DNA of 64,000 nt from Cereibacter ovatus (GCF_900207575.1 NZ_OAOQ01000001.1:124001-188000); one strand, 5' to 3'. Shown: positions 8,671-17,771, counted from the first letter of the stretch. A program made the numbers and translations. The notes: generated by a model not told the origin, from the sequence alone.

Positions 8671-9660
8671 TCAGACCCTCTCGATGATGCGTTCGCCGAA
8701 CAGGCCCTGCGGCCGGAAGACAAGGAACAAAAGCGCCAGCACATAGGCGAACCAGTTCTCGGTCGCGCCGCCGATCAGGGGGCCGGCAAAGAATTCGAAC
8801 AGTTTCTCGCCCATGCCGATGATCAGCCCGCCGACGATGGCGCCCGGGATCGAGGTGAAGCCGCCCAGCATCAAGACCGGCAGCGCCTTCAGCGCGATCA
8901 GGCTGAGCGAGAACTGCACCCCCGATTTCGCGCCCCACATGATGCCGGCGATCAGGGCGACAAAGCCTGCGATCGACCAGACCAGCACCCAGACGAACCG
9001 CAGCGAGATGCCGACCGACAGCGCCGCCTGATGGTCGTCGGCGACGGCGCGCAGCGCACGGCCGTATTTGGTGTATTGCGAGAACAGCGTCAGCGCCGCG
9101 ACCAGCGCCGCCGCGACCAGCGCCGCCACGATGTCAAGCTTGTCGATGAAGAAGCCGTAGCCCAGCCAGTTGGCGGTCACGGTTTCGACGGTTTCGGAAA
9201 TGCCCTGCGGCAGGCCCACATCCAGCGTCTTGATGTCGGCACCCCACATCACGTCGCCCAGACCTTCCAGGAAATAGGCCAGGCCGATGGTGGCCATGAA
9301 CAGGATGATCGGCTCCTGGTTGATCAGGTGCTTCAGCACCAGCCGTTCGATCAGCCAGGCAACGCCCACCATCACCAGCGCGGTCAGCGCGATCGCCACA
9401 ACCGCAGGCAGCGTCCAGCCGAAGTGGTGCAGGTTGGTGCCGAAGGCCGCATTGATGACGTGGGCGAACGGGATCTGGCCGTTCTGCAACCCCACCAGCG
9501 TCAGCGCGGCAAACAGCGCCAGCACCCCCTGCGCATAGTTGAAGATGCCGGATGCCTTGAAGATCAGCACGAAACCCAGCGCCACAAGCGCATACATCAC
9601 CCCGGCCATCAGGCCGTTCAGCGTGACCTCCATGGCAAAGACAAGCTGGTCAGGCAGCAT
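8671..9660 (-). CDS. livH: ABC transporter permease (LivH-like)
   Basis: This 329-residue integral membrane permease carries the LivH hallmarks GLMAGVMYALVALGFVLIFK near the N-terminus and the GGFTSIPGAIVGGLIIGMGEKL region near the C-terminus. A long insert near the middle (GADIKTLDVGLPQGISETVETV) is probably periplasmic. Its start overlaps by 11 bases the end of a small ORF that separates it from livG. Confidence 0.93.
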   Translation of the reverse strand: MLPDQLVFAMEVTLNGLMAGVMYALVALGFVLIFKASGIFNYAQGVLALFAALTLVGLQNGQIPFAHVINAAFGTNLHHFGWTLPAVVAIALTALVMVGVAWLIERLVLKHLINQEPIILFMATIGLAYFLEGLGDVMWGADIKTLDVGLPQGISETVETVTANWLGYGFFIDKLDIVAALVAAALVAALTLFSQYTKYGRALRAVADDHQAALSVGISLRFVWVLVWSIAGFVALIAGIMWGAKSGVQFSLSLIALKALPVLMLGGFTSIPGAIVGGLIIGMGEKLFEFFAGPLIGGATENWFAYVLALLFLVFRPQGLFGERIIERV

Positions 9661-9817
9661 CGGACGCCTCCTCGGGACGGGTGGTGCGACCGTCGCGGGG
9701 ACGGCCTGGAAACTCTGCGAAACAGCCGGCGCCGGCGGGTCCGCCCAAGTGATCGGGCAACAGGCAGGGTCGCGGCATGGCGATCAGGTCGCCGGGGCGC
9801 GGGGGGGTGTCAGTCAT
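9650..9817 (-). CDS. Small Pro/Arg-rich protein coupled between livG and livH
   Basis: This is a candidate 55-residue protein starting MTDTPPRPGDLIAMPRPCLL. Its ATG overlaps the livG stop (ATGACTGA), and its own stop overlaps the livH start by 11 bases. Without it, the two transporter genes would be separated by an unusually large gap (about 150 bases) for this tightly packed operon. That placement is the main argument that it is translated. There is no signal peptide or membrane helix; it contains two cysteines and many Pro, Gly and Arg residues. No family is recognised. It could equally be a non-coding linker that happens to be open. Confidence 0.5.
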   Translation of the reverse strand: MTDTPPRPGDLIAMPRPCLLPDHLGGPAGAGCFAEFPGRPRDGRTTRPEEASDAA

Positions 9818-10637
9818 GCTGCACCCCCAGATAGGCATCGATCACGGCCTGATTGCTGCGCACCTCGTCGGGGGTGCCGTCACCGATCTTCTTGCCGTAG
9901 TCCATCACCACAACGCGGTCGGACAGGTCCATCACCACGCCCATGTCATGTTCGATCAGACAGATGGTGGTGCCAAATTCGTCATTGGTATCAAGGATGA
10001 AGCGGCTCATGTCCTCTTTCTCCTCGACGTTCATGCCGGCCATCGGCTCGTCCAGCAGCAGCAGTTTGGGCTCGGTCGCCAAGGCGCGGGCCAGTTCCAC
10101 CCGCTTCTTCAGGCCATAGGGCAGGCGGCCCACCGGCGTCTTGCGGATGTGCTGGATTTCCAGAAAGTCGATGATCTTTTCGACCTTGGCGCGGTGTTCC
10201 ACTTCCTCGGCCTGCGCGCGGCCCCACCACAGCGCCTGTTGCCACAGCCCGGTCTTCATCAGCGTCAGCCGCCCGGTCATGATGTTGTCCAGAACGCTCA
10301 TGCCTTCGAACAGGGCGATGTTCTGGAAGGTGCGGGCGATGCCCTGCTGGGCCACCTCATAGGGCTTCATCTGGGGCCGGCGGCGCCCCCTGAACCAGAC
10401 CTCGCCTTCCTGCGGGACGTAAAAGCCGGAAATCACGTTCAGCATCGAGGATTTGCCGGCACCGTTCGGGCCGATGATCGCGCGGATCTCGCCCTCGCGG
10501 ATATCGAAGCTGATGTCGGTGATCGCTTTCACGCCGCCAAAGCGCAGGGTGATGTTCTTCATCTCCATCAGCACGCCGCCGATACGGGGGGCGTCGGCTT
10601 CGGGGCCGTCCATTCGTGCAACATCCATCGCGTTCAT
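9810..10637 (-). CDS. livG: Branched-chain amino acid-type ABC transporter ATPase (LivG-like)
   Basis: This 275-residue ATPase pairs with LivF. It has Walker A GPNGAGKSS (56-64), a divergent ABC signature LPYGLKKRV (172-180) in place of LSGGQ, Walker B LLLLDEP (192-198) and the LivG insert GLWQQALWWGR. The LPYG signature is normal for the LivG branch. The N-terminus has about 25 extra residues before the ATPase core. It overlaps the acyl-CoA synthetase stop by 4 bases and is followed by the small coupled ORF. Confidence 0.93.
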   Translation of the reverse strand: MNAMDVARMDGPEADAPRIGGVLMEMKNITLRFGGVKAITDISFDIREGEIRAIIGPNGAGKSSMLNVISGFYVPQEGEVWFRGRRRPQMKPYEVAQQGIARTFQNIALFEGMSVLDNIMTGRLTLMKTGLWQQALWWGRAQAEEVEHRAKVEKIIDFLEIQHIRKTPVGRLPYGLKKRVELARALATEPKLLLLDEPMAGMNVEEKEDMSRFILDTNDEFGTTICLIEHDMGVVMDLSDRVVVMDYGKKIGDGTPDEVRSNQAVIDAYLGVQHD

Positions 10638-12592
10638 TCCGCTGCCATCCTTTGCGCCGGGCCGGTGGTCGCGGCGTCCTCGATCCGCAACGTGGCGCGG
10701 ATCGCGCCCTTGCGGCCGTCTTCGTAGGTGACTTCCGTCTCGGTGTAGATGCTGGTCCGCCCGTCATAGAGAGCGGCGATAAGGTCTTGATATTTATCCT
10801 CGATCACCTTGCGGCGGACCTTGCGGGTGCGGGTCATCTCGCCGTCGTCGGCATCCAGTTCCTTGTGCAGGATCAGGAAGCGGTGGATCTGGCAGCCCGA
10901 CAGCATCGGGTCGGCGGCGACGGACGCGTTCACCTCTTCGACATGGCCGCGGATCATCGCGTAGACAGCCGGATTGGCCGCCAGTTCCTGATAGGACGAA
11001 TAGGCGATGTTGTTGCGTTCGGCCCAGTTGCCGACCGCGTTCAGGTCGATGTTGACAAAGGCGGTGCAGCGGTCGCGGCCATTGCCGAACACCACCGCTT
11101 CCAGGATCGAGGGGTAGAACTTCAGCTTGTTTTCGACATATTTCGGCGCGAACAGCCGGCCGTCGGCCATCTTGCCCACGTCCTTTGCCCGGTCGATGAT
11201 GCGCAGATGGCCGGTGGCTTCCTCGAAAAAGCCCGCGTCGCCGGTGGCGACCCAGCCTTCGGCATCCTTGGTCGAGGCGGTGCTTTCGGGGTTCTTGTAA
11301 TATTCCACGAAGGTGCCGGGGCCGCGGTAGAACACCTCGCCATTGTCGGCGATCTTCAGTTCGACCCCCGGCGAGGGCACGCCCACCGTGTCAGACCGCA
11401 CCTGCCCGTCGGGCTGCTGGGTGATGAACACGCTGGCCTCGGTCTGGCCGTAAAGCTGTTTCAGGTTGATCCCCAACGAGCGGTAGAAATCGAAGATCTC
11501 GGGTCCGATCGCCTCGCCCGCGGTATAGCCCACACGCACACGGCTGAAGCCAAGGGTGTTCTTCAACGGGCCGTAGATGATCTTGTCGCCGATGAAATAG
11601 GCCAGCCGGTCGCCCACACTGACAGGCTTGCCGTCAAGGATCGCGGGGCCGACCTTGCGCGCCACCTTCATGTAATGGCGAAACAGCGCCTTCTTGATCC
11701 GGCCGGCATCCTCCATCCGGATCATCACATTGGTCAGTTGCCCTTCGAACACGCGCGGCGGCGCGAAGAAATAGGTCGGCCCGATCTCGCGCAGGTCGTT
11801 CATCATCGTGGTCGGGCTTTCGGGGCAGTTCACGCAGAAGCCCGTCCACATCGCCTGCCCGACCGAGAAGATGAAGTCACCCACCCAAGCCATTGGCAGA
11901 TAAGCCAGAATCTCGTCTGAGGGTCGCAGCTTGTCGAACTCGGCCGAGTTTTTCGAGGTCTCGATGATGTTGCGGTTCGACAGCACCACCCCCTTGGGCT
12001 TGCCGGTGGTGCCCGAGGTGTAAAGCATGACGCAGGTTGACTCGTAGTCCAGTTCCGCGATGCGTTCGTCCAGTTCGGCGTCAAAGCGCCAGTGGGCGGC
12101 GCGGCCCTCGGCCACCACGTCATCCAGCCAGTTCATGCGCGAGTGGTCGTATTTCCGCATCCCGCGCTTGTCGACATAGACCACCTGCTCGATATGGTGG
12201 ATGCGGTCCTGAACCTCGATGATCTTGTCGACCTGTTCCTGATCGCCGCAGATCACGAAGGTCGCGCCGCAGTGGTCAAGGACATAGGCCATCTCGTCGG
12301 CCACCGCGTCCTGATAGAGCGGCACGGGGATCGCGCCGCACATCTGCGCGGCCACCATCGACCAGTAAAGCGCGGGCCGGTTGCGGCCCACCACGGCGAC
12401 GTAATCGCCCCGTTTCAGCCCCAGCGCCATGAAGCCAAGGGCGATGGCGCGGATTTCCTCGGCGGCTTCTGCCCATGTCCAGACCTGCCAGATGCCGAAC
12501 TCTTTTTCGCGATAGGCCGGCGCCTTCGCAAACTGCACGGCGTTGCGCCGAAGCAGCGCCGGAATCGAGACCAGCTCTTGCGGTCCTGCCAT
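10634..12592 (-). CDS. Long-chain acyl-CoA synthetase-like AMP-binding enzyme
   Basis: This 652-residue adenylate-forming enzyme should activate a carboxylic acid with ATP and CoA. The AMP-binding P-loop YTSGTTGKPKGVVL lies at 191-204, followed by the LYGQTEASVF motif and the VATGDAGFFE and IIDRAKDVGKMADG segments. The ATG at 12592 was chosen because GGAGGAA precedes it by 5 bases; the open frame runs further upstream without similarity. It is the first gene of the minus-strand liv-type operon, so it probably acts on a compound imported by that transporter. Fatty-acid specificity is not assured. Confidence 0.9.
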   Translation of the reverse strand: MAGPQELVSIPALLRRNAVQFAKAPAYREKEFGIWQVWTWAEAAEEIRAIALGFMALGLKRGDYVAVVGRNRPALYWSMVAAQMCGAIPVPLYQDAVADEMAYVLDHCGATFVICGDQEQVDKIIEVQDRIHHIEQVVYVDKRGMRKYDHSRMNWLDDVVAEGRAAHWRFDAELDERIAELDYESTCVMLYTSGTTGKPKGVVLSNRNIIETSKNSAEFDKLRPSDEILAYLPMAWVGDFIFSVGQAMWTGFCVNCPESPTTMMNDLREIGPTYFFAPPRVFEGQLTNVMIRMEDAGRIKKALFRHYMKVARKVGPAILDGKPVSVGDRLAYFIGDKIIYGPLKNTLGFSRVRVGYTAGEAIGPEIFDFYRSLGINLKQLYGQTEASVFITQQPDGQVRSDTVGVPSPGVELKIADNGEVFYRGPGTFVEYYKNPESTASTKDAEGWVATGDAGFFEEATGHLRIIDRAKDVGKMADGRLFAPKYVENKLKFYPSILEAVVFGNGRDRCTAFVNIDLNAVGNWAERNNIAYSSYQELAANPAVYAMIRGHVEEVNASVAADPMLSGCQIHRFLILHKELDADDGEMTRTRKVRRKVIEDKYQDLIAALYDGRTSIYTETEVTYEDGRKGAIRATLRIEDAATTGPAQRMAAE

Positions 12593-12804
12593 TCGTTCCT
12601 CCCTGAAGCCGTGCGGCTTTCCCTTCGCGGCGCCGGTGGCGCCCATGCGGCGACGATTCTGCGATCCTCTTCCGCTGCGACACTCACGCTCGTCCGCAAT
12701 GGTTGCGCGACTTTTTCCCAAACCTTGCGAATTGTAACAGGCGCCGTGCCCCCTTCCGCCCGGGGCGCCGGCGGTGCTAGCCAAGGCGCAGGGAGGGCCA
12801 TGAC

Positions 12805-14727
12805 ATGCCGGAAAAAGACGAGGCGCGGGCGGCGTTGACGCGTGCCGGGCTGAACCTGATCCAGCAGGGCCTGTCGATCTATGACAGCGACCTGAAGCTG
12901 GCGGTCTGGAACCCGCGGTTTCGGGCGATGTTCGATCTGCCGGAACGGCTGGCCAGCGAAGGCGCCGATTTTGCCGAGACGATCCGCTGTCTGGTGGAAC
13001 GCGGCGAATACGGCCCGGTCGAGGATGTCGAGGCGGCGGTGAAAAGCCGTGTGGCCGCGGCGCAGACCTTCCAGCCGCATTACATGGAACGCGAACGCCC
13101 CTCGGGGCGCTGGATCTCGGTCGAGGGGGCGCCGCTGCCGCAGGGCGGCTGGGTTACCGTCTATACCGACATCACCGAGATCAAGTTGCAGGAAAGTCTG
13201 CTGCGGGCGCGGTCGGAAGTGCTGTCGGGCGAGGTTCTGGCCAATGCCGAGCGGCTGGCGCAGGCCAACCGGGCGCTGGCCGCCACCAATGCCGCACTGG
13301 CCGAGGCTCAGCGCGAACTGACCGAGATGGAGGCCCGCACCCGGCTGACCACCGAGATGATGCCGGCCCATATCGCCCATGTCGGCCGCGACCTGCGCTA
13401 TACCTATTCCAACCGGCGCCTGTCGCAGGTGATCCCCGGGCGGCCCACCGACATCCTTGGCCTGACGGGGCGCGAGGCGCTGGGGGACGAGGTGTTCGAC
13501 AAGATCCGCCCCTGCCTGATGCGCGCGCTTGAAGGCGAGGCATCGGTGCTGGAATTCACCGCCGAGGACAGCGGCACCCGCATCCGGTCGGCCTTCACGC
13601 CGGACCGGATCGGGGCAGGGCCGATCAATGGCGTCTATATCCTGTCGATGGATGTCACCGCCGAGACGCAGGCCCGCGAGGCGTTGATCCAGACCCGCAA
13701 GCGCGAGTTGACGGCGCAGCTGACCAGCGGCCTTGCGCATGATTTCGCCAATCTGCTGACCGTGATCCTTGGGCTTCAGGGCCGGCTGGAACGGCTGGGC
13801 CTGCCGGACGAGGGGCGGCAGCTGGTTTCGGCCACGGTGGCGGCCGCGCGGCGCGGGGGGGGGCTGCTGGATCAGATCGCCTCGATCTCGGGGCGGCGGC
13901 AGTTGCAGCCCCGGCCCACCGATCTGGCGCAGGTGCTGTCGGATCTGCGGCTGATCGCGACGCCGACCCTGCCCGAGAATGTGGGGCTTGAAATCGTGAT
14001 GCCCGCGCCGATCCCGCCGGTGATGCTGGATGCGGGTGCCTTGCAGGATGCGGGGCTGAACCTGATCCTGAACGCGCGCGATGCGATCGGGGCGTGTGGC
14101 GGGCAGATCCGGCTGACCGCGCGGGCGGTGCGCGCGACATGGATCGAAATTCTGGTCGAGGATGACGGGCCGGGATTTTCGGAAGCCGCGCTGGAACATG
14201 CGCTGGACCCGTTCTTTACCACCAAGGCGGGGATGGGGTCGGGGCTGGGTCTGTCGATGGTCTATGACCAGATCAAGCTGGCCGGTGGCACGGTGCGGCT
14301 GGGCAACCGCCCCGGTGGCGGTGCGGCGGTGCAGTTGCGCCTGCCGCTGAAACCGGCGGATGTGCCCAGCCAGCCCCTGCTGGTTCTGCTGGTCGAGGAC
14401 GATCCCGACATCCGCGAAACCGTGCGCGAGATGCTGCGGGCCGAGGGCCATGCCGTGATCGAGGCCGCCAGCGCCGACGAGGCGTTAAGCCTGATCGACA
14501 TTCCGGGCGTGGGTCTGGTGCTGTCGGATGTGAACCTGCCGGGGCGGCTGTCGGGGCTGGATCTGGCCGAGCGGCTGGCCGCGCGTGGCCATCCGGCGCG
14601 ACTTCGGCTGATGACCTCGTTGCCGGTGGGCGATCCGCGCCGCCAGCGTGCGGCCGAGCTTGCCCCCGTCCTGCCCAAGCCTTTCGATGCGGCCACCCTT
14701 GCCGCCTGTCTCGGAGCCCTCGCATGA
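12805..14727 (+). CDS. PAS-domain hybrid sensor histidine kinase with C-terminal receiver
   Basis: This 640-residue soluble kinase has two PAS-like regions (about 15-130, beginning LNLIQQGLSIYDSDLKLAVWN, and 180-290), joined by a coiled coil. A HisKA-type dimerisation helix carries H312 in SGLAHDFANLL. A HATPase domain follows with the N-box NLILNARDAIG (N423), DDGPGFSE and GSGLGLSM. A receiver domain with phosphoacceptor D575 (LSDVNLPG) completes the chain. There are no membrane segments, so the signal is cytoplasmic. It is divergent from the CoA-synthetase/liv operon and overlaps the next response regulator by 4 bases. It may thus control uptake of the transported acid. Confidence 0.9.
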   Translation: MPEKDEARAALTRAGLNLIQQGLSIYDSDLKLAVWNPRFRAMFDLPERLASEGADFAETIRCLVERGEYGPVEDVEAAVKSRVAAAQTFQPHYMERERPSGRWISVEGAPLPQGGWVTVYTDITEIKLQESLLRARSEVLSGEVLANAERLAQANRALAATNAALAEAQRELTEMEARTRLTTEMMPAHIAHVGRDLRYTYSNRRLSQVIPGRPTDILGLTGREALGDEVFDKIRPCLMRALEGEASVLEFTAEDSGTRIRSAFTPDRIGAGPINGVYILSMDVTAETQAREALIQTRKRELTAQLTSGLAHDFANLLTVILGLQGRLERLGLPDEGRQLVSATVAAARRGGGLLDQIASISGRRQLQPRPTDLAQVLSDLRLIATPTLPENVGLEIVMPAPIPPVMLDAGALQDAGLNLILNARDAIGACGGQIRLTARAVRATWIEILVEDDGPGFSEAALEHALDPFFTTKAGMGSGLGLSMVYDQIKLAGGTVRLGNRPGGGAAVQLRLPLKPADVPSQPLLVLLVEDDPDIRETVREMLRAEGHAVIEAASADEALSLIDIPGVGLVLSDVNLPGRLSGLDLAERLAARGHPARLRLMTSLPVGDPRRQRAAELAPVLPKPFDAATLAACLGALA

Positions 14728-15446
14728 GCCGTGCCCCCATCGCCCAGTCCCCGCTGGTCGCCATTCTGGACGACGAGCCGGAAATCCGCCGGATGCTGGC
14801 CCTTGCGCTTGAGGAGGCGGGCTTTCAGACCACCGCCTATGGCCGCGCGACCGAGTTCGAGGCCGCGTTGAAGCGGCGGGCGCCTGATGTCTGTCTGGTG
14901 GATCTGGGCCTGCCCGACCGCGACGGGCTGGCGGTGGTGCATCGGCTGGCGTTGGAATCGGGGGCGGCGATCATCATCGTCTCGGGGCGGGCGCAGGTGC
15001 AGGACCGGGTGACGGGGCTGGAGTTGGGCGCCGACGACTACATCATCAAGCCCTTCGATCCGGCCGAGGTGGTGGCCCGCGTCCGCGCCCGGCTGCGCAA
15101 GGGGCGGGCCGAGGTCGCACCCACCGCGCAGACCGCGCGCTTTTCGGGCTGGACCGCGCAGTTCGACCGCTATCTTCTGGTATCGGATGACGGGACCGAG
15201 GTGCCCTTCAGCCATGCCGAGGGCGAGGTTCTGCGCCTGTTTCTGGAAGCGCCGCGGCGGCTGATCTCACGTGCGCAGATGCAGGAAAGCCTTGGGGGGG
15301 CTGCGGGCGAAAGTTTCGACCGGGCGATGGATGTGCGGATTTCGCGGCTGCGCACCAAGCTGGGGGAAGATCCGCGCAATCCCACGCTGATCAAGACCAT
15401 CTATGGTGCGGGCTATATCTTTCTGGGCGAGGTCGAGTGGCGCTAA
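14724..15446 (+). CDS. OmpR/PhoB-family response regulator
   Basis: This 240-residue regulator has an N-terminal receiver with D16 and D17 as acidic pocket, phosphoacceptor D60 (CLVDLGLPD) and the conserved K109 (YIIKPFDP). A winged-helix DNA-binding domain follows, ending in the usual TIYGAGYIFLGEVEWR strand. Its start overlaps the sensor kinase stop, so the two form a cognate pair. Because it is divergent from the liv-type operon, that operon is the most obvious target. No operator repeats were identified. Confidence 0.93.
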   Translation: MSRAPIAQSPLVAILDDEPEIRRMLALALEEAGFQTTAYGRATEFEAALKRRAPDVCLVDLGLPDRDGLAVVHRLALESGAAIIIVSGRAQVQDRVTGLELGADDYIIKPFDPAEVVARVRARLRKGRAEVAPTAQTARFSGWTAQFDRYLLVSDDGTEVPFSHAEGEVLRLFLEAPRRLISRAQMQESLGGAAGESFDRAMDVRISRLRTKLGEDPRNPTLIKTIYGAGYIFLGEVEWR

Positions 15447-16639
15447 AGCGCAAGCGCCCCCACCGCTGCCGCCCCCAGCACCACCCATAGCGGCGCCACC
15501 CGCCACTGGGTCAGCAGCACGAACCCCGCCAGCGCCAGCGCGAAGGGCAGCGGCCCGGTGATGCCGGCGGTAAAGACCGGATCGTACAGCGCCGCGCCAA
15601 GGATGCCCACCACAGCCGCATTGGCGCCCTGCATCGCCGATTGCGCCGCGGGAAACCGGCGCAGCCGATCCCAGAACGGCAGCAGTCCGCACAGAAGCAG
15701 CATCCCCGGCGCAAAGATCGCAACCAGTGCGACGGCGGCCCCGACCGGCCCCTGCACCACCGCGCCCAGATGGGCGGCAAAGGCAAACAGCGGCCCCGGC
15801 AGCGCCTGCGCCGCGCCATATCCGGCAAGAAAGGTGTCATGGCTGACCCAGCCCGGCTGCACCACCGCGGTTTCCAGAAGCGGCAGCACGACATGGCCGC
15901 CGCCGAAGACCAGCGCACCCGCGCGCGCAAAGGCATCAGCCAGCGCCAGCAGCGGCGACAGACCTGCCAGCAGCGGCAGCGCCAGCAGCAGCGCCGCGAC
16001 TGCGGCCAGACAGGCCCCCCCCGCACGCCGCGACAGGGGAACCGGCAGATGCCCGCCCATGGCCGGGGCGCCGCGCGCCAGCGCCAGCGCCAGCCCCGCC
16101 AGCGCGCCCAGCCCGATCGCCCCGATCTGGCCCAAGGCCCCCGGCGACAGCACGGCCAGCACCGCCGCGGCGGCGGCAAGGCTGGCCCGCGCGCGGTCGG
16201 GGCACAGGCTTTTCGCCATGCCCCAGACCGCCTGCGCCACGATCGCCACTGCCACCACCTTCAGCCCCGCCAGCGCCCCGGCCGCCGCCGGATGCGACAG
16301 CCGCGCCGCCAGCAGCGCAAACGCCAGCATCAGTGCGGCCGAGGGCAGGGTGAACCCCACCCATGCCACCAGCGCGCCCCACGGCCCCGCCCGCGTCAGC
16401 CCGATGGCAAATCCCATCTGACTCGAGGCCGGCCCCGGCAGGAACTGACACAGCGCCATCAGATCGGCATAGGCTTGGTCGCCCATCCAGCCGTGCCGCA
16501 CCACCAGTTCGTTGCGGAAATAGCCCAGATGTGCCACCGGCCCGCCGAACGAGGTCAGCCCCAGCTTCAGGAAGGCCAGGAACACTTCGGACACCCGACC
16601 CAGCCCGTTCTGCGGCATCGTGCGTCGATCCGCCGCCAT
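15443..16639 (-). CDS. chrA: Chromate transporter, ChrA family (two-domain)
   Basis: This membrane protein of about 398 residues is the long two-domain ChrA type. The first half has FLKLGLTSFGGPVAHLGYF and QFLPGPASSQMGFAIGLTR; the second half repeats the pattern with FGGGHVVLPLLE and GYGAAQALPGPLFAF. Such proteins export chromate and perhaps sulfate. The start is uncertain: 16639 gives MAADRRTMPQNG, 16618 begins at MPQNG, and neither has a good ribosome site. The stop overlaps the response regulator stop in a tail-to-tail arrangement. No ChrB regulator is adjacent. Confidence 0.9.
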   Translation of the reverse strand: MAADRRTMPQNGLGRVSEVFLAFLKLGLTSFGGPVAHLGYFRNELVVRHGWMGDQAYADLMALCQFLPGPASSQMGFAIGLTRAGPWGALVAWVGFTLPSAALMLAFALLAARLSHPAAAGALAGLKVVAVAIVAQAVWGMAKSLCPDRARASLAAAAAVLAVLSPGALGQIGAIGLGALAGLALALARGAPAMGGHLPVPLSRRAGGACLAAVAALLLALPLLAGLSPLLALADAFARAGALVFGGGHVVLPLLETAVVQPGWVSHDTFLAGYGAAQALPGPLFAFAAHLGAVVQGPVGAAVALVAIFAPGMLLLCGLLPFWDRLRRFPAAQSAMQGANAAVVGILGAALYDPVFTAGITGPLPFALALAGFVLLTQWRVAPLWVVLGAAAVGALAL

Positions 16640-16790
16640 GGGGCTTGGGTCACCCGCGGCGCCACCTTCCTCTGGCACGACATGCCGTTCGTTCCGCTGC
16701 ATCTGATCTGACGGGCTCCGGTTGCTGCGGGGCGAAGAATGGCGCATCGGGCGGGTGGCGCAAGCCCCTGGTTGCCCGGTTTGCGGCCTG

Positions 16791-16818
16791 TTGACACTGC
16801 GGTCCGGCCTTGTATAAG
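16791..16818 (+). promoter_or_regulatory. Sigma-70-type promoter of rpsD
   Basis: TTGACA at 16791-16796 and TATAAG at 16813-16818 are separated by 16 bases, a near-consensus housekeeping promoter. It gives a predicted start near 16825 and a leader of about 114 bases before rpsD. Few other sites in the window match the consensus as well. Confidence 0.8.
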
Positions 16819-16825
16819 CGCGCAT

Positions 16826-16850
16826 CCCCGGGTGTCGCCTGGGGCTTTTC
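16826..16850 (+). promoter_or_regulatory. Hairpin at the 5' end of the rpsD leader
   Basis: A 7-bp stem (CCCCGGG/CCTGGGG, one G-T pair) with a TGTCG loop is followed by CTTTTC. It begins almost at the predicted transcription start. It could stabilise the 5' end or act as an early attenuator; the sequence cannot tell which. S4 represses its own operon in other bacteria, which makes a regulatory role conceivable. Confidence 0.4.
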
Positions 16851-16938
16851 ATTGGTGTTGGTGGCCCCCGCAAGGGGATGACCTGTCGCCCGGCAACGGG
16901 AAAGGACAACGCCCTTCACAGACCGAAGGAGATCAGCG

Positions 16939-17559
16939 GTGACCAAACGCACCTCTGCCAAGTACAAGATCGACCGCCGTATGGGCGAAAACATCTGGGG
17001 CCGTCCGAAGTCCCCGGTGAACAAGCGCGAATACGGCCCCGGCCAGCACGGCCAGCGCCGCAAGAACAAGCTGTCGGATTTCGGCACCCAGCTGCGCGCC
17101 AAGCAGAAGCTGAAAGGCTACTACGGCGACCTGACCGAAAAGCAGTTCCGCAAGATCTTTGCCGAAGCCGAGCGCGTCAAGGGCGACACCGGCGAGATGC
17201 TGGTCGGCCTGCTCGAGCGTCGTCTTGATGCGATCGTCTACCGCGCCAAGTTCGTGCCGACCGTCTTTGCCGCCCGCCAGTTCGTGAACCACGGCCATGT
17301 GACCGTGAACGGCCAGCGCGTGAACATTGCTTCCTACCGCTGCAAGGAAGGCGATGTGATCCAGGTCCGCGAAAAGTCGCGCCAGCTTGCCGTCGTTCTC
17401 GAAGCCACCCAGCTGACCGAACGTGACGTGCCGGACTACATCGAAGTCGACTATTCGAAGATGACGGCCACCTTCGTCCGCACCCCGGGTCTGGGCGATG
17501 TGCCCTATCCGGTGCAGATGGAGCCGAACCTCATCGTCGAATTCTACGCCAAGAACTGA
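16939..17559 (+). CDS. rpsD: 30S ribosomal protein S4
   Basis: This 206-residue primary 16S rRNA-binding protein has the typical S4 architecture. The N-terminal [20 protein letters not shown] region is followed by [18 protein letters not shown] and the S4 RNA-binding domain [19 protein letters not shown]. The C-terminus ends VEFYAKN. A GTG start preceded by AAGGAGATC is used. The gene is a single cistron behind a strong promoter and ahead of a GC-rich terminator. Confidence 0.98.
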   Translation: MTKRTSAKYKIDRRMGENIWGRPKSPVNKREYGPGQHGQRRKNKLSDFGTQLRAKQKLKGYYGDLTEKQFRKIFAEAERVKGDTGEMLVGLLERRLDAIVYRAKFVPTVFAARQFVNHGHVTVNGQRVNIASYRCKEGDVIQVREKSRQLAVVLEATQLTERDVPDYIEVDYSKMTATFVRTPGLGDVPYPVQMEPNLIVEFYAKN

Positions 17560-17561
17560 TC

Positions 17562-17590
17562 GGCCGGGGGGCTTGGCCCCCCCGCCTTTC
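17562..17590 (+). terminator. Rho-independent-like terminator of rpsD
   Basis: A GC stem (GGGGGGC/GCCCCCC type) immediately follows the rpsD stop and is trailed by CCTTTCTGTT, a short pyrimidine run. A second weaker hairpin with a GTTTT tail lies at about 17600-17632. Together they likely end the rpsD transcript. Confidence 0.6.
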
Positions 17591-17771
17591 TGTTACGGAA
17601 CGGCCGCCCGCAGTCGCGTGGCGGCTGTTTTCGTCCTCAACATACGGTGTCGCGCGCCAGAATTTGTGGCCGATGCGCCGCATCGACATAGGTCGTGCCC
17701 GGCGCCGGGACTTCGCGCTGGCCTCGCCGCCGCTGCGGCGATAGAACCCGGCTGGCAGAGGAAGGTGACCC

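Noticed and set aside
6085-9834. A 1249-codon open frame on the plus strand
   Set aside because: It is an antisense shadow of livF, the binding-protein gene, livM and livH, with high His/Asp/Gln content typical of the complement of GC-rich coding DNA.
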